A stretch of DNA of 64,000 bases, from the NCBI GenBank assembly GCA_014163555.1, contig JACJGO010000022.1:1-64000 (forward strand), given 5' to 3'. Shown here piece after piece: positions 52,657 through 64,000 of the stretch. Both the position numbers and the translations under genes were made by a program. Every line of letters begins with the position of its first letter. The stretch's first letter is position 1. The notes under the pieces are model-generated. The model did no database searches and was not told where the DNA came from. It saw nothing but the letters and a program-made list of their open reading frames with translations. Source of the DNA: Flavisolibacter longurius. Lineage in GTDB: Bacteria > Bacteroidota > Bacteroidia > Chitinophagales > Chitinophagaceae.

Positions 52657-53822
52657 AGCGCCACCCTCCTCTTTGCTGTTTGTAGCGACTCCTGGTAAAT
52701 GCGATTCAGCTCACTCAATACGTTTGCTGGTTTGCCACCATGCCATAAGTAACGACGAATGGGATTGCCAGCATGATCCTGGAAATGCAGGTAACCGTTG
52801 TACCGCGGACGGATATAACCATTTTGCATGGCTGGTAGCACGTTCGTAAAATAATTGTTGCAGAGACGATTGGCTTCCGCTTCTTTCCATGCGGTCAGGT
52901 GGCCAGGCTGTCCACCATGCTGCACGTAAAAGGTGCGCTGGCATTCGGGAGACACCACTTCCTTCGCAAATCGCAGGGCCCATTCTTTGTGCTTACTAAA
53001 AGCCGATACAGCAAGCCCGGTGCCGCCGATCGTGGTCCGTAATCGTTTATCCTGAAAAGATACGACGTCAGTGTAGTGTAAAAGATTTTTGGCATAGCCC
53101 CTGCGGGCATAGTTGGAATATCCATAGGCAAACGGGCAATACCAGAAGTGATCTTCTTTTGACATGATCTCCGCCACAGCAATTGGGTTGTAACTGAACA
53201 TTCGTTTATCCACCAGTGAATACAACGCCTCCATCGTCTCCAACGCCTGCAAGCCGGTATTCGGATTAATCACTTCTTCCTCCGACTGAAACGGTTCTTT
53301 GCCATGGGCGATACAAAACGTGTAAAAGTTCATCAGCAGGTCAATCGGGATGGCCGGTACGGCCACTTTCCCTTTTCGTGCCAATGCCAATACATCCTCC
53401 CAGTTTTCAGGGACAGGAACCGCGTGTTTCTGGAGCAAGTCAGCCCGGTAACTGGCTACTGGTGTTGCCGCATCAATGGCCAGTGCCCATTGGTGATTGT
53501 TGTAGCAATAACTCTGGTGCGAACCGCCAACCGAATGCTTCAACTGGTCCTCCATGTAATTGGCAGGCAGGTGTTTTTCCAACGGCAGCACACAGTCCGT
53601 TGCGGCAGCACAACCCACCCAGGGATGATCAATGATCAGGAGATCATATTCTCTTGTCAGGTACTCGATAGGATAGTCCGCAAACTCCTGCAGGGTTCTT
53701 TTTTTCCACTGCACGTCCACGCCTGGATGCAGCTCTGAAAATCGTTGTGCGTACGCCAGTAATGGTGTGATACCACGGCTGTGCCCCCATGTAATTCCTT
53801 TTAAAATGATTTTTTCCTTCAT
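52653..53822 (-). CDS. Solute-binding-protein-fold protein without signal peptide
   Basis: 389 residues from ATG 53822 (a GTG one codon earlier is possible). The sequence begins [20 protein letters not shown] and goes straight into the first strand of an MalE-like family 1 solute-binding fold: [54 protein letters not shown] and [20 protein letters not shown] are typical. There is no Sec signal or lipobox, no start further upstream supplies one, and no ABC permease or ATPase gene is in the window. It therefore looks cytoplasmic. It is the first gene of the operon with two CoA-transferases (4-bp overlap) and a lactonase, suggesting a role in binding or sensing their substrate. Confidence 0.85.
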   Translation of the reverse strand: MKEKIILKGITWGHSRGITPLLAYAQRFSELHPGVDVQWKKRTLQEFADYPIEYLTREYDLLIIDHPWVGCAAATDCVLPLEKHLPANYMEDQLKHSVGGSHQSYCYNNHQWALAIDAATPVASYRADLLQKHAVPVPENWEDVLALARKGKVAVPAIPIDLLMNFYTFCIAHGKEPFQSEEEVINPNTGLQALETMEALYSLVDKRMFSYNPIAVAEIMSKEDHFWYCPFAYGYSNYARRGYAKNLLHYTDVVSFQDKRLRTTIGGTGLAVSAFSKHKEWALRFAKEVVSPECQRTFYVQHGGQPGHLTAWKEAEANRLCNNYFTNVLPAMQNGYIRPRYNGYLHFQDHAGNPIRRYLWHGGKPANVLSELNRIYQESLQTAKRRVAL

Positions 53823-54154
53823 CACAAAATAATGGGTTGCATTAAAGTGTATTGCTGCAGTGGAAGAATCTGCGTGTGCTGGCGACTTTCATATACAGGC
53901 AAAAATTCCGAAGCGACTTCCGTACTGACGCTTTTTAACTGTATTAAAAGTAGTTACACGGGTGCCGGGCTACAATGGCATCTTTTCGCAAAAAGATGGA
54001 TAATCTTACCAACCCAGCAGCTGCTCCCTGAGATAACGACATCCCTCCTGCTTGGATTCTTCAAACAGGCGGTTTTACCAGATGCAGTATCAGGAACAAG
54101 ATGTTGATCTGTATGCAACTATTTTCAGCTGCACGATCCGGCTGGCGGAAGCTC
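53823..54154. other. Intergenic gap upstream of the SBP/CoA-transferase operon
   Basis: This 332-bp gap lies between two minus-strand genes and should hold the operon promoter. A TTATTTTG stretch right before the ATG is a poor -7 box. The only clear structure is the hairpin at 53979-53998. Confidence 0.4.
53979..53998. terminator. Hairpin between GH2 gene and SBP/CoA-transferase operon
   Basis: CATCTTTT-CGCA-AAAAGATG is a perfect 8-bp stem with a 4-nt loop. There is no T-tract, so it may be a weak terminator of the GH2 transcript or a leader structure of the operon. Confidence 0.35.
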
Positions 54155-57472
<3,318 letters not shown>

Positions 57473-57615
57473 TTAGTATGACGGGCTTTTGTCATTTTTT
57501 TCACTTGTTCTCATAATTCCTTTTGCGATACGGATATCACTGAACGTTTTCCTTTGTTGTGATGACTTGTAGAACCTTTGCATTTTTAAAAGGTAAGCTT
57601 GCTTCTTTACCTGTT

Positions 57616-59898
57616 TTACTTTGATAAAACTTCTTGCGCTTCGTAAGCCACCGTATATTTTTTGCCGGCTTCCACTTTTATGGCATACAACCCTTCTCCG
57701 AGCGTTTCTACTTTTGCTTCTTTGCATACTGGTTGTCGTTTACTGCGCAGGCGCAATGTCCCGGTACCCGCAGCGCCTTTGACGGTCACGGAAGTTCTGC
57801 TAACATGCAGTTCAATATCGCCGGCCGGCGTTGGCACCTTGCCCTCCATCCATTGCAATCCTCCCAACGACGGTTGAATCTCGTACGTGGCATAACCTGC
57901 TGTTGTTGGCTTTACACCCATGTAGTATTTTCCCAGCAGGTAGATCGGGCTGGCACCCCAGGCGTGGCAAAGGCTTTTGCCAAATTCGCGGCCGTACATG
58001 GCAAAATGTTCAGCACCTTTTTTTTCGGGGTTGTATTCTTCCCAAAACGACGTAGCGCCCAGGTTCAGCATGCCGCCCCAGTACTCACGCATCTGCTGCA
58101 ACACATACTCCTGCTCTCCCATGGCGCACAGAGCCTCTAGCTCGTAAAAACGCATATACGGTGTCGTGATTTTTTGTACGATGTCGTTCAGCAACACATG
58201 CTGCTTGACACCCTGCTTTTGTACGTCAGTAAAGTAGTTGAAAAAAATACCAAACATGTTGGCATACCGGGTAACATTGTCGGTTTGCGCCCCATCAACG
58301 CGACTGTGCACAAAAGCATTTTTCGCATCGTTCCAGTAAAGCGAAAATAATTTTCCTTTCATGTCTTTCGCCAGCGTAGCATACGCTTCCTTGCCCTGCT
58401 GATCGTCTGCAATTTCCGCACAGAGGGCCATCGTCTCCAGGCTGCGGGCAAACAGCAACTGCTCGAAGCTAACTTCACCTTTTTTGCTCAGGCCCGCTGC
58501 CCAGTCGATAAAGATCCAGTCGCCGGGTAGCCCCTGCAACAGACCTTCTTTGTTGCGACGGCCCAGTACATAGGCCATCAGGCTTTGCATCCGCGGATAA
58601 TATTGCTTGATGAAGGTTGTATCGCCGGTGTAGAGATAGTAGTCATAGATGCCCAAGAACCAGTAAAACGTATAATCCATGATGGTGTTGATATGACCTG
58701 TCACTGGGTCTTTTCCCCTGAGTGCGGCCATGGTTCGTTCTACCGTTGGCGAATCAAAATAAAGGTAGTAGTTCATCAGGTAGCTCTGGTAAGCATCGCC
58801 ACTCCATACCCAGCGGTCACGCTTGATACCGTCAATAAAAAACTCGCGGGTATTCAGGGCAAGAGTGTATTTGGAGACATCGTAGATACGGTTGATCAGG
58901 CTGTCCGAACAACGAAAGCTGCCCCGTTCTTTAACATCGGCATATTCGTACAACATGGATACCGAATCAAAATGCACGGTGGGATCGCTCACGACATTTA
59001 CATACCGGAAGGCTTTGGAAAGCGGCATGACCGAATCCCTTTTCCTACTTTGGGCCACCTGCAACCTGTCCAGCGCAATGGCGCCGTCTTTTGAAAGCGC
59101 TTCTTCTTTTGATTCACCATAAAAGAGGGTAACGGCACCTTTTCCTTTGAGGCCGTGTAGCCTGATAAAGCCAAAAGTTTCCTTGCCAAAGTCAACAAGT
59201 TGTTCCCGGCCTTTTTTGACCACACTGACTGCGCTTTGCGGCTTTACCGGTAAGGAAAAGCGGGAAGGAAGCTGTGAAGGTGTAGTAAAGTTCCAATGCC
59301 CTGCCTTGAGCCATTGCGTCGCAGAGATGTCCGATGTTTTTCCGGTTTCGTCGATCCATTCCTTGTCTTCAAACGTTACCAGCCAGGATGAATCGGAAAC
59401 AATCGTTTTGCCCTTTACATAAATGGCCGGCACCACTGCCTGGCTGAAAACCTTAATGTTGATCTTATGCTTGCCTGCCGGAACGGTTATCCTCGTTGGT
59501 GTGCCTTCCAAAGGCTTTCCATCCAGCTTGACATTGTATTTTCCTTCCGCATAAATGGCTACTTCTTCGGGTTGCGATAGCGTAAACTCTTTGTGAAAAT
59601 CCATCAGCGGATAATGGCTGTCGATTTTCCAGAACACGGGAAAAAAAGCCCCGCGGTCGGTGCGCCGGTTTTGCATGTTGTTGCTCAGCCAGATTTCGTA
59701 ATCGCCGGGATACCAGATCCAGGTGGCTTGCTGGGCTGCAGATTGTAACCAAAAATTCAGCAGAGAAAAAAGGCTTATAAAGATTTTCTTGTGGATTGCC
59801 CCCCTTCCGAACTGCGCTAACGGAAATGCACATCCGCTAAAGAGTGAATGCTTTTTATTGGCAAGATGACCGGCTGTAGTAAAATGATTTTTCTTCAT
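57616..59898 (-). CDS. Secreted GH78 alpha-L-rhamnosidase
   Basis: 760 residues from ATG 59898. The N-terminus is odd: about 38 polar residues come before the hydrophobic signal core (IFISLFSLLNFWLQSAAQ), and no ATG is closer. GH78 features are the galactose-binding-like N-terminal part (MDFHKEFTLSQPEEVAIYAE), LVDFGKETFGFIRLHG, the catalytic region FFIDGIKRDRWVWSGDAYQ, GDWIFIDWAAGLSK and the C-terminal FGKSLCHAWGASPIYLL. The enzyme would cleave alpha-L-rhamnosides. Its start abuts the SSS symporter stop (59901-59903), which suggests coupled translation. Confidence 0.9.
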   Translation of the reverse strand: MKKNHFTTAGHLANKKHSLFSGCAFPLAQFGRGAIHKKIFISLFSLLNFWLQSAAQQATWIWYPGDYEIWLSNNMQNRRTDRGAFFPVFWKIDSHYPLMDFHKEFTLSQPEEVAIYAEGKYNVKLDGKPLEGTPTRITVPAGKHKINIKVFSQAVVPAIYVKGKTIVSDSSWLVTFEDKEWIDETGKTSDISATQWLKAGHWNFTTPSQLPSRFSLPVKPQSAVSVVKKGREQLVDFGKETFGFIRLHGLKGKGAVTLFYGESKEEALSKDGAIALDRLQVAQSRKRDSVMPLSKAFRYVNVVSDPTVHFDSVSMLYEYADVKERGSFRCSDSLINRIYDVSKYTLALNTREFFIDGIKRDRWVWSGDAYQSYLMNYYLYFDSPTVERTMAALRGKDPVTGHINTIMDYTFYWFLGIYDYYLYTGDTTFIKQYYPRMQSLMAYVLGRRNKEGLLQGLPGDWIFIDWAAGLSKKGEVSFEQLLFARSLETMALCAEIADDQQGKEAYATLAKDMKGKLFSLYWNDAKNAFVHSRVDGAQTDNVTRYANMFGIFFNYFTDVQKQGVKQHVLLNDIVQKITTPYMRFYELEALCAMGEQEYVLQQMREYWGGMLNLGATSFWEEYNPEKKGAEHFAMYGREFGKSLCHAWGASPIYLLGKYYMGVKPTTAGYATYEIQPSLGGLQWMEGKVPTPAGDIELHVSRTSVTVKGAAGTGTLRLRSKRQPVCKEAKVETLGEGLYAIKVEAGKKYTVAYEAQEVLSK

Positions 59899-59900
59899 AA

Positions 59901-61478
59901 TCAATGTCCGTTAAAAATGATGTAAAGGGTAAGAATAACAAGGCCGAGCACTGCAAACAAGATTTTTACTTTTTTGGACGTAACCGGAATGGCGGCTGTT
60001 TCGGCATTGTTCCGCTGAGGTGTGCTGTCAGTTAACGAAAGCAGTACAGCCGCCACCAGGAGGATGGCAAAAATGTAAAACGACAGGAGTAAAAAATGCG
60101 GCCATTGCGGGTAGGCATCGGCGGGAAAAACCCACAGGTACAAAATGCCCACGAACAGGCTGAAGGCAGAACCAAAACTCAGGATGCCATTGACGGCTTT
60201 GCGGGTGGTGCCTTTCCAGAATACGCTCAGGAGAAAAACAACAGAAAGGGAAGGCGCCAGAAAACCGAGTACCGCCTGGAAAATGTTGAACAGATTTTGC
60301 CCACGAATGTTGTCAATGGCAATGGCCATGAGCACAGCGAAGATGGCGCCAATCACAATGGACATTCGCCCGATTTTAATTTGTTGTTCTATTGTGGCAG
60401 CCGGGTTGATGTTTTTTACATACACATCGGTGGTAAAAACGGTGCTCAATGCATTCAGCGAGGAGCCGATGGTGGCGACCAAAACGGCGATCAAAACACA
60501 AATCACCAGCCCGTTCATACCCGGTGGAAAAAGATTGGTGACCATGGTCATGTAGGCCAGGTCCGAATTTTCGAGTTGCGGGAACAGCGCAAAACACAGG
60601 ATGCCGGGCAGGATAAACAGCGGGAGGGCCAGCACTTTCAGCCAGCCAATGAAATTAACCCCGAGCTGCCCCTGTTCTAAATTTTTAGCACCCAACACAC
60701 TTTGTACCATGGCCTGATCGGTGCAAAAAAAAGCAACCGCCGCAACCGGGTAGCCCAGCAACATGGCCTGCCAGGGATAATTGGCATCATCGGATGGTTG
60801 TATAAGGTTCCAGTAATTGGCCGGAACTTTGTCGTAGAGGGCCGACAGACCGCCTACCCGCTCCAAACCCAGATAGGAAAGCAGTAAGGAGACGACGATC
60901 AGCAGGATCATTTGAAACACATTCACTTTGGCAATGGCCCGCAATCCGCCCGCAAAGGTGAACACACCGGCAAAGAGCACCAGCATGATCACCGATTGCC
61001 ACATGGGAATGCCCAGGATCTGCCGCACCAGCACACCACCACTAAAAAGTCCCAGTGACAACCAACTTACCAGGATTTTTATAAGGGCATACCAGGCCAA
61101 TATATTCCGTGTACTGTCGCCATAACGTTTGCCCATGTACTCGGGCATGGTCGCTACTTTGCTGGCCAGGTAACGGGGTGCAAAAACAGTAGCCAGCAGC
61201 AACAGGAAAACAAAAGCATACCATTCAAAATTGCCGGCGACAATACCCGTTGCATAGCCGATGCTGGCAAAGGCAAGCAGGGAGGAAGGACCTACATTGG
61301 TACCCCACATGTTGAAGCCGATGTTGTACCAGTTCAGCGAATGGCTGGCCAGAAACAGCGTTTCGTTTCGCTTTTTTTGTTTGACGCTGGCAATGTAACC
61401 GATCACCAGCAACACAACCAGATAAACCCCTACGATGGCGAAATCCAGTTTGGTCAGCTTGTCGTAGATCGGGTTCAT
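59901..61478 (-). CDS. SSS-family sodium:sugar symporter
   Basis: 525 residues, about 14 membrane helices. ASHSLNWYNIGFNMWGTNVG, GGLRAIAKVNVFQMILLI and ATIGSSLNALSTVFTTDVYV (the Na+-site segment of SGLT-like transporters) mark the family. Members carry sugars, myo-inositol or sialic acid with Na+. Placed between a Gfo/Idh gene (4-bp ATGA overlap) and the GH78 rhamnosidase, it most likely takes up the sugar set free by GH78/GH2, possibly L-rhamnose. The substrate is inferred from context only. Confidence 0.92.
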   Translation of the reverse strand: MNPIYDKLTKLDFAIVGVYLVVLLVIGYIASVKQKKRNETLFLASHSLNWYNIGFNMWGTNVGPSSLLAFASIGYATGIVAGNFEWYAFVFLLLLATVFAPRYLASKVATMPEYMGKRYGDSTRNILAWYALIKILVSWLSLGLFSGGVLVRQILGIPMWQSVIMLVLFAGVFTFAGGLRAIAKVNVFQMILLIVVSLLLSYLGLERVGGLSALYDKVPANYWNLIQPSDDANYPWQAMLLGYPVAAVAFFCTDQAMVQSVLGAKNLEQGQLGVNFIGWLKVLALPLFILPGILCFALFPQLENSDLAYMTMVTNLFPPGMNGLVICVLIAVLVATIGSSLNALSTVFTTDVYVKNINPAATIEQQIKIGRMSIVIGAIFAVLMAIAIDNIRGQNLFNIFQAVLGFLAPSLSVVFLLSVFWKGTTRKAVNGILSFGSAFSLFVGILYLWVFPADAYPQWPHFLLLSFYIFAILLVAAVLLSLTDSTPQRNNAETAAIPVTSKKVKILFAVLGLVILTLYIIFNGH

Positions 61479-62539
61479 AGGCCATACTCCTTTACGATGT
61501 CCTGCACCTTCACCGGCTTCCCGCTTTCCAGCGAACGATCCATGGCCTGCAGCAAGGCAATGGTGCCAATGCCTTCCTTCATATCCGGGTAGGCGGTAAA
61601 ATCCTGTTCAATGCTGTCGGCGAAATAGTCAAGGTAATTCTGGTACTCCCCTGCATGGTGACTTTGGCCTTCGAACCTGAAATAATGTTTTAATGCCGCA
61701 TCGCCCCAGCGAATGATTTTTTCTTCACCGCTTTTATCGGTAATGGCATAACGCAATTCGTGGTAATCGGCCTGGCTGGCACCTTCCGTACAGCGTAATA
61801 CGCAGCTCATGCCGCTGTCACGGCTGGTTGGCTGTGTGGGTCCTGTGTACGCCCCGCTGACCCTGGCGATTCTTCCATCGGTGGCCTTGAAAATAAAATG
61901 CATGGTATCATGGTTTTTCAGCCCGGCTTTCAAGCCGTTGCTGCTGATCATGCCATAACCCATTACTTCTTCAATATTGGGGAGATACCAGCGAATAAAA
62001 TCAGTAGGATGACTCAAACCGCCGTATAACCATTTGAACGATTGCAGCAAGGACCAGCCTTTTTCCAGAAACCACCGGTGGTCGGCGTGGTAGTAGGCTT
62101 CAATGGTGATCAATTCTCCCAGCAGGCCTGCATCAAAGTCTTTGCGTTGCCGCATGGCCGGTTCAAAAAAGCGGGAACTTTGCCCGACAAAAACTTTTTT
62201 GCCACGCTGTTCCTTCAATTGCAGCAGCTCGTTTGCTTTTGAAAGATCATCCAGAAACGGTTTGGTGCAAACAACATGTTTGTCGTGCAAAAGAGCCTCA
62301 CGGATATGTTCTGCATGCAGGTGGTCGGGAGTGTAAATGGCGATGACATCAATTTCCGGGTCATCCAGCATTTGCTGGTATGTGGTGGTGTACTGCTGAA
62401 AGTCAAACTCCTTTGCCCGCTGCCGGCACAAGGCTTCGTTCCTGTCGCAGATCATTCGCAATTCGTAACGTCTGCTCGCCAGGGCTGCAGCCATCGTGCT
62501 TCGCCCTTCGCCCAATCCTAAAATTCCTAATCGTAACAT
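61475..62539 (-). CDS. Gfo/Idh/MocA-family oxidoreductase
   Basis: 354 residues from ATG 62539 (MLRLGILGLGEGRSTMAA), where the Rossmann fold begins; a longer frame to 62614 would overlap the upstream gene. HDKHVVCTKPFLDDLSKAN carries the conserved Lys-Pro, and HRWFLEKGWSLLQSFKWLYG with GGLSHPTDFIRWY lies in the substrate domain (catalytic His likely). It would be an NAD(P)-dependent sugar dehydrogenase in the cytoplasm. It is only distantly like the family member at 47201. It follows the beta-helix/mutarotase gene by 16 bp and overlaps the symporter gene by 4 bp. Confidence 0.92.
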   Translation of the reverse strand: MLRLGILGLGEGRSTMAAALASRRYELRMICDRNEALCRQRAKEFDFQQYTTTYQQMLDDPEIDVIAIYTPDHLHAEHIREALLHDKHVVCTKPFLDDLSKANELLQLKEQRGKKVFVGQSSRFFEPAMRQRKDFDAGLLGELITIEAYYHADHRWFLEKGWSLLQSFKWLYGGLSHPTDFIRWYLPNIEEVMGYGMISSNGLKAGLKNHDTMHFIFKATDGRIARVSGAYTGPTQPTSRDSGMSCVLRCTEGASQADYHELRYAITDKSGEEKIIRWGDAALKHYFRFEGQSHHAGEYQNYLDYFADSIEQDFTAYPDMKEGIGTIALLQAMDRSLESGKPVKVQDIVKEYGL

Positions 62540-62555
62540 TGGTTTATCTGAGTCT

Positions 62556-64000
62556 TTAATTCGCTGCCAGCTTTTGCAGAAAAATCCATGTCTCACCCGG
62601 CTTGGTTCCTTCAAGGCCCTCCTGGTATTTTTTCATGATGCGGTTCCACTCTTCCACTCTCGGGTTGTTCTCGGTTGTTTTCGGATTAAGATTATCCAAA
62701 CTTTCTCCTTTGGGAATACTGATCACCAACATGAGTTGCCGGCCATTCCGGTACAACAGTAATTGCTGAAAGTCGGCCTTGCAAAATCCCTTGGAAACTT
62801 CCGGCCATTGCTGAAATTGGGAGGCATGATAGCGCATGTATTCCTGCTGAAGCCTTGGATCAGCAACCAGGTTGGCGGTTAACAGAATGTGCTGCCGTTC
62901 GGTTGTCGTGGCTGTGTTTTCGCAACGCTGCCGGTTAAACTCATAAAAGGCATCGTAGTAAACTTTTACCTGCGCATCGGGGAATTGATCCTGTAATTTT
63001 CCACGCAACACGGACACATCCTGAACTTTATCAAATATCACGTACCGGTTTTGCCAGTGGTAAATGGCTGCTGTATCAACCTTGTATTGCAGCAAAATAG
63101 TTTTCAATCTGGCGAGATCCAACGCGTTTTTTTGTGTGACCAGTTCGACGATTACAGGCTGTTCGTGCACAATACCCCAGGTTGGATACAGGACCTCACG
63201 GTACTTCAGCAGGTGCCGGAACGCGGGTTGCAATCCCGCCGCCGCTTTTATGTTTTCACTAACGGCGGGACCGTTGTTGGTCCATACGTTGCCGGGCCCA
63301 TTGGCATTTTGCAGGAATTTTTGCGAAGGTGTCCAGTTGTCCTTTACCGTTATATGCGATGAACCTTCATCGGTATAGAGATAAAACCAGTGACTTGGCA
63401 GGTGCGCATACGGTGCTTTGTAAGCACTGTCAATAGCATTCCCGCTGATCTCCGTTCCCGGTTGTGCACTGAGGGTGTAGATGCCGGCAACGTCGTACAA
63501 CTGCCGGGCAAAGCGATGAATTTTGTTGCCCATCACTTTGTTTGCTTTCATTACGTTCGGTGTCGGGCTCCAACCCCACCCCAGGGAAATTCCCATGTAA
63601 GGAAGTTCGGAAATATCGTTGTGAGCAATGGTGCTGTTGCGGAGGTAACCGCCACCGATGCCCACGCATCCCCAGTCTTCGTTGCCCACATCATTCACCA
63701 GGTTATTGGTGATGTTAATGTTGCTGCTCACCTCCCGCTCGTCTTTGGGATTGTAGGGCAGGTGCACTTCAGAAGCTTCGTCGGAAAAGTGACCGGCAAG
63801 AATCGCCGTCCCGCCTACATCTTTAAACAGGTTGCCCTTGATGCCGGCATCCTGAACGCCTTTGCCAAGATCAAGCCCCGTTGCTGCCAGGTGTTCAAAC
63901 CGGCAACCGTCAATGTTTATATTGTTAGCAAATGCAATGTTTACCGCAGCCGCCGGACGGCCCACCCAGGCCTGGTTTTCCAGCGTTTGTTTGTCGGCGG
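62556..64000 (-). CDS. Parallel beta-helix protein fused to L-rhamnose-mutarotase-like domain, 5' end outside window
   Basis: At least 481 codons; the frame stays open to the window edge (upstream residues read ADKQTLENQAW), so the start is missing. Residues up to ~280 of the visible part are a right-handed parallel beta-helix with NosD/pectate-lyase-like repeats (INIDGCRFEHLAATGLDLG, NITNNLVNDVGNEDWGCVG, ISGNAIDSAYKAPYAHLP). A first ferredoxin-like segment follows (VIVELVTQKNALDLARLKTI). The last ~100 residues match RhaM/DUF718: EEYxRYH-type start EYMRYHASQFQQWPEVSKGF, LMLVISIPKGESLDNLNP and NNPRVEEWNRIMKKYQEG. RhaM interconverts alpha and beta L-rhamnose. It heads the Gfo/Idh-SSS-GH78-GH2 series. 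Confidence 0.85.
   Translation of the reverse strand, partial: ADKQTLENQAWVGRPAAAVNIAFANNINIDGCRFEHLAATGLDLGKGVQDAGIKGNLFKDVGGTAILAGHFSDEASEVHLPYNPKDEREVSSNINITNNLVNDVGNEDWGCVGIGGGYLRNSTIAHNDISELPYMGISLGWGWSPTPNVMKANKVMGNKIHRFARQLYDVAGIYTLSAQPGTEISGNAIDSAYKAPYAHLPSHWFYLYTDEGSSHITVKDNWTPSQKFLQNANGPGNVWTNNGPAVSENIKAAAGLQPAFRHLLKYREVLYPTWGIVHEQPVIVELVTQKNALDLARLKTILLQYKVDTAAIYHWQNRYVIFDKVQDVSVLRGKLQDQFPDAQVKVYYDAFYEFNRQRCENTATTTERQHILLTANLVADPRLQQEYMRYHASQFQQWPEVSKGFCKADFQQLLLYRNGRQLMLVISIPKGESLDNLNPKTTENNPRVEEWNRIMKKYQEGLEGTKPGETWIFLQKLAAN

Noticed and set aside
53832-54107. Small plus-strand frame in the gap before the SBP operon
   Set aside because: No ribosome site, no domain, and codon use unlike the neighbours.
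57473-57727. Minus-strand 84-codon frame between the GH2 and GH78 genes
   Set aside because: Most of it overlaps the GH78 3' end in another frame; the sequence is basic and has no domain.

Overview
The window reads as chromosomal DNA of a plant-polysaccharide-degrading member of the Bacteroidota, most likely a Chitinophagaceae-type soil bacterium. Four things point there: TAnnTTTG-type promoter boxes instead of sigma-70 hexamers, few Shine-Dalgarno sequences, many secreted glycoside hydrolases with Sec signal peptides, and families typical of the phylum (carboxypeptidase-regulatory/TonB-like outer-membrane beta-barrels, DUF4142, FucP-type MFS and SSS sugar symporters, Ig-like secreted proteins). 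No rRNA, CRISPR array, intact insertion sequence or replication origin was seen.

Layout. 1-5183 (minus): the 5' part of a secreted Ig-like protein, then a four-gene cluster (TonB-C/OB-like secreted protein, TssN-like membrane protein, TssO-like coiled-coil protein, secreted FGE-domain protein). 5494-6855: GH140-type apiosidase-like hydrolase. 7203-13679: housekeeping and mixed genes (MBL-fold lipoprotein, Ca2+-type P-ATPase, clpS-aat N-degron pair, esterase). 13857-16929: a three-PAS histidine kinase with a NarL-type regulator and a receiver-only paralogue. 16993-29258: valS, secreted YCF48-like and ThuA-like proteins, GNAT, DinB, A-type Fe-S carrier, stand-alone methylmalonyl-CoA mutase catalytic subunit, DUF4142 lipoprotein, hutH. 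29317-29390: tRNA-Arg(TCT), with a decayed copy of its 3' half 222 bp downstream. 29705-32431: an outer-membrane beta-barrel receptor, divergent from a three-gene carbohydrate operon (SASA esterase, DUF5703 protein, GH127-like; 32586-38481). 38643-40081: an AT-rich DUF6414-like gene followed by a gap full of inverted repeats.

41953-64000 is an accessory catabolic region of three blocks. Block A (minus, 48286-41953): Gfo/Idh oxidoreductase, MaoC dehydratase, FucP-type symporter, GH106 rhamnosidase, divergent from an AraC regulator. Block B (minus, 53822-49488): a solute-binding-protein-fold protein without a signal peptide, two tandem CaiB/BaiF CoA-transferases and a lactonase-type amidohydrolase, all overlapping or abutting. 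Block C (minus, 64000-54155): beta-helix/rhamnose-mutarotase fusion (runs off the edge), Gfo/Idh, SSS symporter, GH78 rhamnosidase, GH2 enzyme.

How it may work together (inference): GH106, GH78, GH2, GH127-like and GH140 enzymes release L-rhamnose, galactose-like sugars, L-arabinofuranose and apiose from pectin side chains (a rhamnogalacturonan-II-like set) or from plant glycosides. FucP and SSS symporters import the sugars, and Gfo/Idh dehydrogenases plus the amidohydrolase oxidise and open them. The CoA-transferase pair and MaoC protein imply an unusual continuation through CoA thioesters. The cytoplasmic SBP-like protein with its tandem CoA-transferases is the best candidate for an undescribed system here.
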